This document shows positions 42,037 to 51,085 of a DNA stretch of 64,000 nucleotides, one piece after another. The notes beneath the pieces are model-generated. The model did not search any database and was not told the DNA's origin. It worked only from the letters and a program-made list of their open reading frames with translations. The position numbers and the translations under genes were made by a program. The first letter of the stretch is position 1. Every line of letters begins with the position of its first letter. This DNA comes from Streptomyces pactum. GTDB lineage: Bacteria > Actinomycetota > Actinomycetes > Streptomycetales > Streptomycetaceae. The DNA lies in NCBI RefSeq assembly GCF_002005225.1, contig NZ_CP019724.1:2046001-2110000 (forward strand). The letters run 5' to 3'.

Positions 42037-45000
42037 ATGCAGTACAGAGTTCGGCACAGATGGGGTCCGGCGGTCGTGATGACGACCGCCCTCGCTTTGG
42101 CGGTCGGGTCACAGGGTGCGGCGGTGGCGCTGCCCACGGCCCCCGCGAAGGCCGACCGGGAGTTCGCTTCCTCGTTCGAGGCGGACGACCCGGTTCCGGA
42201 CTGGCTCAACACCGTGGAGACGGGCCCGGACGGCGGCAAGCGGTCCGCGGGGGTGGACGGCGGATACAGCACCGGCATACCGGGCAACGTGACCGACCAC
42301 GTCACCGGGGTGCGGGCCAGCGCCGAGAACACGGGCGGCGGGGAGGTGAAGGAGAACCTCGTCGACGGTGAGCCCGGCACCAAGTGGCTGACCTTCGCGC
42401 CGACCGGCTGGGTCGAGTTCGACCTGGACGAACCGGCGAAGATCGCCAAATACGCGCTCACCTCGGCCAACGACCACGACGAACGCGACCCGGTGGACTG
42501 GACGCTGAAGGGCTCGGCGGACGGCGAGAACTGGCAGACGCTGGACACCCGTTCCGGGGAGTCCTTCGGCGAGCGCTTCCAGACGAAGACGTACGACCTC
42601 GCCGAGGACGCCGAGTTCCGGCACTTCCGGCTCGAGATCACCAAGAACAACGGGGCGGGCGACGTGCTCCAGCTCGCCGACGTCCAGTTGGCCACCGCCG
42701 CCACCGACACGCCCGTCCCCGAGGACATGCTCTCCCTCGTCGACCGCGGCCCGAGCGGCTCGCCCACCGCCAAGGCGGGCGCCGGCTTCACCGGCAAGCG
42801 GGCCCTCAAGTACGCCGGCCGGCACACCGCGGACGGACGGGCCTACTCCTACAACAAGGTCTTCGACGTCGACGTGAGGGTCGAACGCCGCACGGAGCTC
42901 TCCTACAAGATCTTCCCGTCGATGGCCGACGGCGACCTCGACTACGACGCCACGAACGTCTCCGTCGACCTCGCCTTCACCGACGGCACCTACCTGAGCG
43001 ACCTCAAGGCGACGGACCAGCACGGCTTCCCGCTGACGCCGCGCGGCCAGGGCGACGCCAAGATCCTCTACGTCAACCAGTGGAACAGCGTCCGGTCGGG
43101 CATCGGCTCGGTCGCGGCCGGCAAGACCGTCGACCGGATCCTGGTGGCGTACGACTCCCCCAAGGGCCCGGCGAAGTTCCGCGGCTGGCTGGACGACGTG
43201 GAGATCGAGCGGGCCGCGCCCGAGCGCCCGAAGGCCCACCTGTCCGACTACGCGCTCACCACCCGCGGCACCAACTCCACCGGCAGTTTCTCGCGCGGCA
43301 ACAACATCCCGGCGACCGCCGTGCCGCACGGCTTCAACTTCTGGACCCCGGTGACCAACGCCGGTTCCCTGAGCTGGCTGTACGACTACGCGCGCGGCAA
43401 CAACGCGGACAACCTGCCCACCCTCCAGGCGTTCGGCGCGAGCCACGAGCCGAGCCCGTGGATGGGCGACCGCCAGACCTTCCAGGTGATGCCGTCCGCC
43501 GCCTCCGGCACCCCGGACACCGGCCGGGACGCCCGCGAGCTGGCCTTCCGGCACGAGAACGAGACCGCCCGGCCGTACTACTACGGCGTGCGGTTCGAGA
43601 ACGGCCTGAAGGCCGAGATGGCGCCGACCGACCACGCGGCGATGATGCGCTTCACCTACCCCGGTGACGACGCCAGCGTGATCTTCGACAACGTCAACGA
43701 CCAGGCCGGCCTGACCCTGGACGAGGAGACGGGCACCTTCAGCGGCTACTCGGACGTCAAGTCCGGGCTGTCCACGGGCGCCACCCGGCTCTTCGTCTAC
43801 GGCGAGTTCGACTCCAAGGTCACCGGCGGCGACTCCGCCGGCGTCAAGGGCCACCTGCGCTTCGACGCGGGCAGGGACCGCACCGTGACGCTGCGCATCG
43901 CGACCTCCCTGATCGGCGTCGACCAGGCCGAGGACAACCTGCGCCAGGAGATCCCCAAGCGCGCCTCCTTCGACAAGGTCAAGCGCGACGCCCGCAAGCA
44001 GTGGGACCGGATCCTCGGCAAGGTCGAGGTCGAGGGCGCCACGCAGGACCAGCTCACCACGCTGTACTCCAGCCTCTACCGCCTGTACCTGTACCCGAAC
44101 GCGGGCCACGAGAAGGTCGACGGCAAGTACAAGTACGCCTCCCCGTTCTCCAAGGCGGTCAAGGAGGACACCCCGACCGAGACCGGCGCCAAGATCGTGG
44201 ACGGCAAGGTCTACGTCAACAACGGCTTCTGGGACACGTACCGGACCACCTGGCCCGCGTACTCGTTCCTGACCCCGTCCAAGGCCGGTGAGCTGGTCGA
44301 CGGCTTCGTGCAGCACTACAAGGACGGCGGCTGGACCTCGCGCTGGTCCTCCCCCGGCTACGCGGACCTGATGACCGGCACCTCCTCGGACGTGGCCTTC
44401 GCCGACGCGTACGTCAAGGGCGTCGACTTCGACGCGAAGGCGGCGTACGACGCGGCCGTGAAGAACGCCACCGTCGTGCCCCCGTCCTCGGGCGTGGGCC
44501 GCAAGGGCATGGCGACCTCGCCGTTCCTCGGCTACACCAGCACCGAGACGCACGAGGGCATGTCGTGGGCGCTGGAGGGCTACCTCAACGACTACGGCAT
44601 CGCGAAGATGGGCGAGAAGCTCTACGAGGAGACCGGCGAGAAGCGGTACCAGGAGGAGTCGGCCTACTTCCTGAACCGCGCCCAGGACTACGTCAACATG
44701 TTCGACGCGAAGGCCGGCTTCTTCCAGGGCAAGGACCTGGCGGGCGACTGGCGCGTGGACTCCGACGAGTACGACCCGCGCGTGTGGGGCTACGACTACA
44801 CCGAGACCAACGGCTGGGGCTACGCCTTCACCGCCCCGCAGGACAGCCGGGGCCTCGCCAACCTGTACGGCGGCCGGGACGGCCTCGGCGACAAGCTCGA
44901 CGAGTACCTGTCCACCCCCGAGACGGCCTCACCGGAGTTCAAGGGCTCCTACGGCGGTGTCATCCACGAGATGACCGAGGCGCGCGACGTCCGCATGGGC

Positions 45001-45843
45001 ATGTACGGGCACTCCAACCAGGTCGCCCACCACGCCCTGTACATGTACGACGCGGCCGGGCAGCCCCACAAGACCCAGAAGAACGTCCGCGAGGTGCTCT
45101 CCCGCCTCTACACCGGCAGCGACATCGGCCAGGGCTACCACGGCGACGAGGACAACGGCGAGCAGTCGGCCTGGTTCCTCTTCTCCTCGCTCGGCTTCTA
45201 CCCGCTGGTGATGGGCAGCGGCGAGTACGCCATCGGCTCCCCGCTGTTCACCAAGGCGACCGTCGAGCTGGAGAACGGCCGCGAACTGGTCGTCAAGGCG
45301 CCGAAGAACAGCACGGAGAACATCTACGTGCAGGGGCTGAAGGTCAACGGCAAGCGCTGGAACTCCACCTCGCTCCCCCACTCGCTGATCGCGAAGGGCG
45401 GCGTCCTGGAGTTCGACATGGGCCCGCGGCCCTCCTCGTGGGGCACCGGTGAGAACGCGGCACCGGTGTCGATCACCAAGGACGACGAGGTGCCGACGCC
45501 GCGCGCGGACGCGATCGACGGCGAGGGCGCCCTGTTCGACGACACGTCGGCGACCGAGGCGGCCGTGACGTCGGTGGACCTGCCGGTGCCGGAGAAGGGC
45601 GCCGAGGCGGTCCAGTACACGCTGACGTCGCCGGCGGAAGGCGCGAAGGCCCCGACGGGCTGGAAGCTGCAGGGCTCGGCCGACGGCACGGCCTGGCGGA
45701 CCCTGGACGAGCGCTCCGGCGAGTCCTTCGCCTGGGACCGGCAGACCCGGGCGTTCTCGGTGAAGTCGCCGGGGGCGTACCAGAAGTACCGCCTGGTTCT
45801 CGACGGCGAGCACACCCTCGCGGAGGTGGAGCTGCTGTCCTGA
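42037..45843 (+). CDS. Secreted GH92 alpha-mannosidase with carbohydrate-binding modules
   Basis: Predicted protein of 1268 residues. A signal peptide (TTALALAVGSQGAAVALPTA) is followed by an N-terminal F5/8-type C domain (about 85–225; KWLTFAPTGWVEFDLDEPAK). The GH92 body (about 400–1130) shows NGFWDTYRTTWPAYSFLTP, LMTGTSSDVAFADAYVKG, HEGMSWALEGYLNDYGIA and DEDNGEQSAWFLFSSLGFYP, the last containing the catalytic acidic pair. A second partial beta-sandwich closes the protein (GWKLQGSADGTAWRTLDERS). GH92 enzymes are Ca-dependent exo-alpha-mannosidases that trim mannans or N-glycans. It is a single-gene transcript, divergent from ngcE, with its own terminator. Confidence 0.9.
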   Translation: MQYRVRHRWGPAVVMTTALALAVGSQGAAVALPTAPAKADREFASSFEADDPVPDWLNTVETGPDGGKRSAGVDGGYSTGIPGNVTDHVTGVRASAENTGGGEVKENLVDGEPGTKWLTFAPTGWVEFDLDEPAKIAKYALTSANDHDERDPVDWTLKGSADGENWQTLDTRSGESFGERFQTKTYDLAEDAEFRHFRLEITKNNGAGDVLQLADVQLATAATDTPVPEDMLSLVDRGPSGSPTAKAGAGFTGKRALKYAGRHTADGRAYSYNKVFDVDVRVERRTELSYKIFPSMADGDLDYDATNVSVDLAFTDGTYLSDLKATDQHGFPLTPRGQGDAKILYVNQWNSVRSGIGSVAAGKTVDRILVAYDSPKGPAKFRGWLDDVEIERAAPERPKAHLSDYALTTRGTNSTGSFSRGNNIPATAVPHGFNFWTPVTNAGSLSWLYDYARGNNADNLPTLQAFGASHEPSPWMGDRQTFQVMPSAASGTPDTGRDARELAFRHENETARPYYYGVRFENGLKAEMAPTDHAAMMRFTYPGDDASVIFDNVNDQAGLTLDEETGTFSGYSDVKSGLSTGATRLFVYGEFDSKVTGGDSAGVKGHLRFDAGRDRTVTLRIATSLIGVDQAEDNLRQEIPKRASFDKVKRDARKQWDRILGKVEVEGATQDQLTTLYSSLYRLYLYPNAGHEKVDGKYKYASPFSKAVKEDTPTETGAKIVDGKVYVNNGFWDTYRTTWPAYSFLTPSKAGELVDGFVQHYKDGGWTSRWSSPGYADLMTGTSSDVAFADAYVKGVDFDAKAAYDAAVKNATVVPPSSGVGRKGMATSPFLGYTSTETHEGMSWALEGYLNDYGIAKMGEKLYEETGEKRYQEESAYFLNRAQDYVNMFDAKAGFFQGKDLAGDWRVDSDEYDPRVWGYDYTETNGWGYAFTAPQDSRGLANLYGGRDGLGDKLDEYLSTPETASPEFKGSYGGVIHEMTEARDVRMGMYGHSNQVAHHALYMYDAAGQPHKTQKNVREVLSRLYTGSDIGQGYHGDEDNGEQSAWFLFSSLGFYPLVMGSGEYAIGSPLFTKATVELENGRELVVKAPKNSTENIYVQGLKVNGKRWNSTSLPHSLIAKGGVLEFDMGPRPSSWGTGENAAPVSITKDDEVPTPRADAIDGEGALFDDTSATEAAVTSVDLPVPEKGAEAVQYTLTSPAEGAKAPTGWKLQGSADGTAWRTLDERSGESFAWDRQTRAFSVKSPGAYQKYRLVLDGEHTLAEVELLS

Positions 45844-45852
45844 GCGGATGAG

Positions 45853-45900
45853 ACACGGGTGGCGGGTCCGGGCTCCGGCCTGAACCCGCCACTCCCGTGT
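45853..45900. terminator. Imperfect hairpin terminator after the GH92 gene
   Basis: ACACGGGTGGCGGGT pairs with ACCCGCCACTCCCGTGT with one bulge, over a GC-rich loop. It starts 9 bases after the GH92 stop codon. Confidence 0.65.
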
Positions 45901-45996
45901 GCCGCCCCATTCCCCGTGCGTGACGGATGCACCAGAATGAGCGGGCGCCGCCGGGGAGGCCGGGGGGCGCCTCACACCGCGTCGGAGGGGGAACAC

Positions 45997-46527
45997 GTGC
46001 GGACGAGCATCGGCGAACGGTTCACGGGACTGGTCACGGGCGCGCTGCTGACGGCGGGGGCGCTGTTCGCGACGGCGGCGCCGGCCCAGGCGTACGACCC
46101 CGATCCCGGCGTCTTCGCGTACTACCGCGACACCGACACCTGCCCGTGCAGCGGCGGCAGCCTCACCGACCCCTTCGACGACACCTACTTCGCGCACGAC
46201 GCGGGCGGCACCGCCGTCAAGATGGAGCTGAACGACGCGGGCTGGTTCATCGGCAAGGTCGAGTTCCACCCGAGCGGCGAGAAGCTCTGGATCTACGACA
46301 CCAGGAACGACGGCGACACGTTCTACGTGGCCGTCGGCTACTCCTCCGGCGGCTCGTACCACGACCTGGGCACCTTCTCGGCGCCGGGCACCTCGGAGAC
46401 CGTCGACCTCACGGTGAAGGACTTCGCCATCCCGGACGGCGCCTACGTCGACATCACCGTGTACGACGGGGCCGGCCGCGCCGACTACATCGCCGCGGCG
46501 CGCGGCACCGGCGGGGCGGTCGCCTGA
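45997..46527 (+). CDS. Small secreted beta-sandwich protein, unknown function
   Basis: Predicted protein of 176 residues. The GTG at 45997 follows GAGGGGG. A signal peptide with cleavage after APAQA (about residue 34) is clear. The mature part has a close Cys pair (DTCPCSGG), an acidic DPFDDTYFAHDAGG segment and alternating beta strands (KLWIYDTRNDGDTFYVAVGY, VDITVYDGAGRADYIAAA). It resembles small extracellular beta-sandwich or carbohydrate-associated proteins, but I do not recognise a family. It lies four bases upstream of the GH67 gene and probably shares its transcript, which hints at a role in xylan use. Confidence 0.65.
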   Translation: MRTSIGERFTGLVTGALLTAGALFATAAPAQAYDPDPGVFAYYRDTDTCPCSGGSLTDPFDDTYFAHDAGGTAVKMELNDAGWFIGKVEFHPSGEKLWIYDTRNDGDTFYVAVGYSSGGSYHDLGTFSAPGTSETVDLTVKDFAIPDGAYVDITVYDGAGRADYIAAARGTGGAVA

Positions 46528-46531
46528 CGGC

Positions 46532-48472
46532 ATGGACATCGACCCCGCCTGGCTGCCGCCCGCCGCCTTCCGCGCGGTCGGCGGCCGCAGGACGCTGGTC
46601 CGCGGGGCGGGCCCGCTCGTGGACACGGTGCGCGGTGAGGTGGCGGCCGCGTGCGAACGGTTCGGCGGCCGGATGGTGCCTGAGGAGGCCCGGGCCGACC
46701 TGGTCCTGGAGCTGACCGGTGACACCGGCGACGAGGGCTTCGCCTGCGTCCGCGCGGACGGGACGACCACCGTCACCGCCTCCGGCGGGCCCGGGCTGCT
46801 GTACGGCCTGTTCCACGTCGTGCGGCTCGGCGAGGACGCCTTCCGGGGCGAGCGGGCCCGCGAGGAGCACCGCCCGGCGGTGGCGCTGCGCATGCTGGAC
46901 CACTGGGACAACGTGGCCGTGCACCCGGTGATGGGCCAGGTCGAGCGGGGTTACGCGGGCGGCTCGCTGTTCTGGTCCGACGGCCGGGCCCGCGGCGACC
47001 TGGAGCGGGTGCGGGCCTATGGCAGGCTGCTCGCCGCCTGCGGGATCAACGCGGTCGCCGTCAACAACGTCAACGTCCACGAGACCGAGGCGCGTCTGCT
47101 CACCGACCGGATCGGCGAGGTGGCGGACATCGCCGGGGCGCTGCGGCCCTACGGCATCCGCACCCACCTGTCGGTCACCTTCGCGGCGCCGGTGGTGCTG
47201 GGCGGGCTGCCCACCGCCGACCCGCTGGACGAGCGGGTGCGCGCCTGGTGGGCCGGGGCGACGGCGCGGGTGTACGAGGCGATCGGCGACTTCGGCGGAT
47301 TCGTGGTGAAGGCCGACTCGGAGGGCCGGCCGGGCCCGTTCGCGTACGGCCGCACGCACGCCGACGGCGCCAACCTGCTGGCCGCCGCGCTCGCGCCGCA
47401 CGGCGGCACCGTGCACTGGCGGGCCTTCGTCTACGACCACCGCCAGGACTGGCGGGACCGCACGACGGACCGGGCCCGCGCCGCGTACGACCACTTCGTG
47501 CCGCTGGACGGCGAGTTCGCCGCGAACGCGGTGCTCCAGGTCAAACACGGGCCGATGGACTTCCAGGTGCGCGAGCCGGTCTCACCGCTGATCGGCGCGA
47601 TGCCGCGCACCCGGCTCGCGGTGGAGGTGCAGGCCACCCAGGAGTACACCGGGCAGCAGCGGCACGTGTGCTGGCTGGGCCCGATGTGGAGCGAGGCGCT
47701 GCGCTTTCGCCCGGACGGCGAGGTGAGTGCGGGGCGGCTCGCGGACGGGCTGGTGGCCGTGTCCAACGTGGGCGACGACCCGTTCTGGACCGGCCACCCC
47801 CTCGCCCAGGCCAACCTGTACACCTTCGGACGCCTGGCCTGGGACCCGGCGGCCGACCCGCGGGCGGTCCTCGGCGAGTGGATCGCGCTGACCCGTCCCG
47901 AGGCGCCGGCGCGGCTGGAGGCCGGCCTGCGCGCCGTGCTGGACGGCTCCTGGCGGACGTACGAGAAGTACACCGCGCCGCTGGGCGTCGGCTTCATGGT
48001 GCAGCCCGGCCACCACTACGGGCCGAGCGTGGACGGCTACGAGTACAGCCCCTGGGGCACCTACCACTTCGCCGACCGCGACGGCGTCGGCGTGGACCGC
48101 AGCGCGGCGACCGGCACCGGGTACGCGTCGCAGTACGCCAAGCCCTGGTCGGAGCTGTACGAGTCACCGGACACCTGCCCCGACGACCTGCTGCTGTTCT
48201 TCCACCACGTGCCCTACGGCCATGTGCTGCACAGCGGGAAGACCGTGATCCAGCACATCTACGACACGCACTTCGAGGGCGTGGAGGAGGCCGAGGAGGC
48301 CCGCCGGGTGTGGGCGGGCCTCACGGACCTGGTCGACCCGGCCCAACACGCCCGCGTGGCCGACCGGTACGAGGAGCAGGTGCGCTGCGCTCGCGAGTGG
48401 CGCGACCAGGTCAACAGCTACTTCCTGCGCAAGTCCGGGGTGCCGGACGAGCGGGGGCGGACCATTCACTGA
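46532..48472 (+). CDS. GH67 alpha-glucuronidase
   Basis: Predicted protein of 646 residues with no signal peptide, so cytosolic. The GH67 landmarks are present: LRMLDHWDNVAVHPVMGQVE, GGFVVKADSEGRPGP, HWRAFVYDHRQDWRDR, the catalytic Asp in MDFQVREPVSP, the catalytic Glu in EVQATQEYTGQQRHVCWLGP, and GVGFMVQPGHHYGPSVDGYE. GH67 enzymes remove 4-O-methyl-glucuronic acid from the non-reducing end of aldouronic acids released from xylan. It pairs logically with the GH39 xylosidase and the importer operon that converge on it from the right. Its stop codon overlaps the decayed GH42 gene tail. Confidence 0.93.
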   Translation: MDIDPAWLPPAAFRAVGGRRTLVRGAGPLVDTVRGEVAAACERFGGRMVPEEARADLVLELTGDTGDEGFACVRADGTTTVTASGGPGLLYGLFHVVRLGEDAFRGERAREEHRPAVALRMLDHWDNVAVHPVMGQVERGYAGGSLFWSDGRARGDLERVRAYGRLLAACGINAVAVNNVNVHETEARLLTDRIGEVADIAGALRPYGIRTHLSVTFAAPVVLGGLPTADPLDERVRAWWAGATARVYEAIGDFGGFVVKADSEGRPGPFAYGRTHADGANLLAAALAPHGGTVHWRAFVYDHRQDWRDRTTDRARAAYDHFVPLDGEFAANAVLQVKHGPMDFQVREPVSPLIGAMPRTRLAVEVQATQEYTGQQRHVCWLGPMWSEALRFRPDGEVSAGRLADGLVAVSNVGDDPFWTGHPLAQANLYTFGRLAWDPAADPRAVLGEWIALTRPEAPARLEAGLRAVLDGSWRTYEKYTAPLGVGFMVQPGHHYGPSVDGYEYSPWGTYHFADRDGVGVDRSAATGTGYASQYAKPWSELYESPDTCPDDLLLFFHHVPYGHVLHSGKTVIQHIYDTHFEGVEEAEEARRVWAGLTDLVDPAQHARVADRYEEQVRCAREWRDQVNSYFLRKSGVPDERGRTIH

Positions 48473-48894
48473 AGGCGCGGCACCCTGACACCGAGCGGGT
48501 CGAGGGTGAGGGCCCGCCCTCGGTGAACAGCGTGCCCGCGAGCAGGTCGGTGGCGTGGGCGGTCAAGGGCGGCGTCCGCGCCGTGGGCGATGGCCTGGAA
48601 GGTGGCCAGGCGCAGTTCCCCCCGGGCGTCCGAGGGGGTTCACGTCGCGGCAGGCGGTGGTGGACGGGGTCTGCTCCATCAGCCGGAAGGGGGCGCCGTC
48701 CCTGAGGCCGCGCGTCAGGTCGTGGCCGAGGGCGGCCCGGGTGGGCGGGGCGTCCAGGGGCGGGTGGCAGTCCCAGGAGGCGAAGTCGGGGTGGGGCGCC
48801 CAGCGGTGGTGGTCGAGGGGGCGGTACGGACCCATGACTGCTCCGGGTTGTAGTCGCCGCCGTACGGGATCCTCGGGGTGCGGGGCGCTGTCAT
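48466..48894 (-). pseudogene. GH42 beta-galactosidase, decayed by large internal deletions
   Basis: Three pieces of a GH42 enzyme survive in order. The N-terminus (RIPYGGDYNPEQSW) runs from an ATG at 48894. A middle block reads HPDFASWDCHPPLDAPPTRA and MEQTPSTTACRDVNPLGRPG, where the family has its nucleophile region. The C-terminal tail LTLDPLGVRVPRLQ ends in TGA at 48466–48468. Between the first and second pieces about 230 residues are missing. An extra G after the second piece shifts the frame before RLATFQAIAHGADA, and the section between that and the tail is also lost. A normal protein has about 680 residues. The start codon still overlaps the DUF624 stop (ATGA), showing it was the last gene of the xylan operon. 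Confidence 0.8.
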
Positions 48895-49574
48895 GCGGTG
48901 AAGTCCTCCTGGGTCTCGGCGATCACCGGGCGGCCGCTGTGCAGCAGGGAGAGCAGCAGCGGGGCGGCCAGCAGGGCGGGCAGGGCCTCGGTCAGCAGGG
49001 CGGTCAGGGCGGCGGTCAGGATCAGCAGCGAGGCGGCGCCGAGGGTGGCGCGGGCGTGCCGGAGCAGGAAGTACGCGGCGAGACGGGCGGTGTCGCGGGC
49101 GCGGAAGGCGAAGAGGGAGGTAAGGACGAGGGCGTGCGCGCCCCACAGCAGGGAGCCGGCGCCGACGGCCGTGAGCAGCACCGCCCACCACCCGGGCAGG
49201 CCGGTGGCGGTGAAGTGGGTGAGGGTGAAGGCGATCACGGTGAGCCAGGCCAGCAGGGGCGCCCACAGCCGCAGCGCCGGGAGCGCGTTGAGCCGCCAGC
49301 CGCGCCAGTAGGTGCGGGCGGGGTGGAGTTCGGCGAGGTCGCCGCCGCGGTGGTGCAGGGCGTACACGGCGGCGGACAGGGCCGGTCCGAGGGGCAGCAG
49401 GCAGAGGGCCGCCAGGGGGAGGTTGGCGGGGTCGGGGGCGAGCAGGAACAGGCCGGCCAGGCCCGGTGCGGTGGCGAGGAGCAGCAGGGCCTCCACGGTG
49501 AGCAGGGTGTGGATCAGGGCGGCGGCGCGGGAGAGGACGCCGGTGCCGAAGCCGGCGGCCGGGGCGGTACTCAT
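48891..49574 (-). CDS. DUF624-type membrane protein
   Basis: Predicted protein of 227 residues with about five hydrophobic helices (for example ALLLLATAPGLAGLFLLA, LWAPLLAWLTVIAFTLTHF and LLSLLHSG at the end). The amphipathic segment HHRGGDLAELHPARTYWRGW between helices 2 and 3 is typical of DUF624/YesL-like proteins. These are often coded next to Lpl-type sugar importers for plant-wall glycans; their role is unknown, possibly transporter assembly or sensing. It overlaps the GH39 gene upstream and the GH42 remnant downstream by stop-start ATGA junctions. Confidence 0.7.
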   Translation of the reverse strand: MSTAPAAGFGTGVLSRAAALIHTLLTVEALLLLATAPGLAGLFLLAPDPANLPLAALCLLPLGPALSAAVYALHHRGGDLAELHPARTYWRGWRLNALPALRLWAPLLAWLTVIAFTLTHFTATGLPGWWAVLLTAVGAGSLLWGAHALVLTSLFAFRARDTARLAAYFLLRHARATLGAASLLILTAALTALLTEALPALLAAPLLLSLLHSGRPVIAETQEDFTA

Positions 49575-51085
49575 TCCGATTCCCGGCCCAGCAGGCGGCG
49601 CTCGTCCCACCAGGGCGGGGTCTCGTCGTCGACGGGGCTCAGCTCGACGAAGGCGACCTCGTGGCGGGTGAGGGTGAGGGCCAGTTCGACGCGGCCGTCC
49701 TCGATGGGCAGGCGCCGGTGGGTGCGGGCGGGTTCGGCGGCCTCGTGGAGGACGTCGAGCTGGTGGGGGCGCGGTGAGCGGGGGCTGCCCATGCGGCGCC
49801 AGGCGGTGTACGCGTTGCCGTGCTCCTCGTCCACGGTCAGGCGCCGGACGAAGGCCTCGCCCCGGCCGCCTGCCGGCAGGGACAGGCGCAGCGTGTGCCC
49901 GTCCGGGCCGGGTGTCGCGCCGGACGGGTCCACGGGCGCCCACGCCAGGACGGTGACCCGGCCATCCGGGTGCCGGGTGACGAGGTGGTCGTCGCCGCGG
50001 GCCAGCAGGCCGGGGCCCATGCGGGCGAGGAAGGCGTAGAGGTGGTACGTCGGTTTCCGGACCTGCCGGTGGGTGAGCAGCCCGAAGCCGCCGTGGAACA
50101 GGGCGGTGGGGACGCCGGTCTCCTCGAAGACGTCGCTGAACGTCCAGTACGAGAAGGAGTCGGCCAGGTCCCCGCCGGCCGCCAGGACCGGGGCGAGGTA
50201 GGCGGCGTGGAAGGCGGTGTCGTGGATCGGGTTGTCGGGCCGGTAGGAGGAGTTGAACTCGGTGATGTGCACCGGCACGTCCGCCAGCCGGGTGCCCTTC
50301 AGCGTCCGGCGCGGCTCGGCGAACTGGTCGAGCAGCGTCCCGGCCGGGGCGAGGGTCTGGTGCACGCCGAACGGCACGTGCTGGGCGGGTCCGGAGCTGT
50401 AGGCGTGGCGGGAGACGAAGTCGACGGGTACGTCGCGGCGTTCGGCGAACTCGGCGAACCGCTCCAGCCAGTCCGGCCCCGCGCCCGGCGACAGCGCCGG
50501 GCCGCCCACTCGCAGGTCCGCGTCCACGTCCTTCACGGCGTGCGCGGTCGCCTCGTAGAGCCGGTGGTACGCGCCCTCGTCGGCGTCCTGCCAGAAGGCG
50601 GGCAGGTCGGGCTCGTTCCAGACCTCCACCGGCCAGGTGCGGACCTCGTCGAGGCCGTACCGGTCGACGAGGTGGGCCAGGGTCGCCCGGACCAGCGCGG
50701 CCCACTCGGCGCGGTCGCGGGGCGGCGTGATGTTGCCGCGCCACCAGAACACCGTCCGGTCGCCGCTCGCGAGGCCGCCCGGCATGAAGCCGAGTTCGAG
50801 GAAGGGCCGGATGCCCGCGGCGAGGTACGCGTCGACGACCTGGTCGACGTGGGTGAAGGAGTGGTGGACGTGCCGGGCGCCCAGGTGGGTGTAGGGGCGG
50901 TGGACGGCCATGGCCTCGCTGAACAGGCCGTGGCCGCGGATGTGCCGGAAGCCGATCTCGCGCTGGAGCAGGGCGAGGGAGTCCTGGTGGTCGCGGCGCA
51001 GGGCGAGGTCGAGGCGGCCGGTGCCGACGCAGTACCGCCAGGCGTCGGGGAAGGGGCCGGCCGGCTCGGCGGGGACGCGGATCAC
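49571..51085 (-). CDS. GH39 beta-xylosidase
   Basis: Predicted protein of 504 residues without a signal peptide. The GH39 acid/base Glu is in VEVWNEPDLPAFWQDADEG and the nucleophile Glu in VPVHITEFNSSYRPDNPIHD. Conserved FRHIRGHGLFS near the N-terminus and a C-terminal beta domain are also present. It hydrolyses xylobiose and short xylo-oligomers to xylose after import. The GTG at 51085 overlaps the upstream binding-protein stop (GTGA) and has AAGGAG at 7 bases, which fixes the start inside a much longer open frame. Xylose produced here would not need XylFGH, which serves external xylose. Confidence 0.9.
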   Translation of the reverse strand: MIRVPAEPAGPFPDAWRYCVGTGRLDLALRRDHQDSLALLQREIGFRHIRGHGLFSEAMAVHRPYTHLGARHVHHSFTHVDQVVDAYLAAGIRPFLELGFMPGGLASGDRTVFWWRGNITPPRDRAEWAALVRATLAHLVDRYGLDEVRTWPVEVWNEPDLPAFWQDADEGAYHRLYEATAHAVKDVDADLRVGGPALSPGAGPDWLERFAEFAERRDVPVDFVSRHAYSSGPAQHVPFGVHQTLAPAGTLLDQFAEPRRTLKGTRLADVPVHITEFNSSYRPDNPIHDTAFHAAYLAPVLAAGGDLADSFSYWTFSDVFEETGVPTALFHGGFGLLTHRQVRKPTYHLYAFLARMGPGLLARGDDHLVTRHPDGRVTVLAWAPVDPSGATPGPDGHTLRLSLPAGGRGEAFVRRLTVDEEHGNAYTAWRRMGSPRSPRPHQLDVLHEAAEPARTHRRLPIEDGRVELALTLTRHEVAFVELSPVDDETPPWWDERRLLGRESE

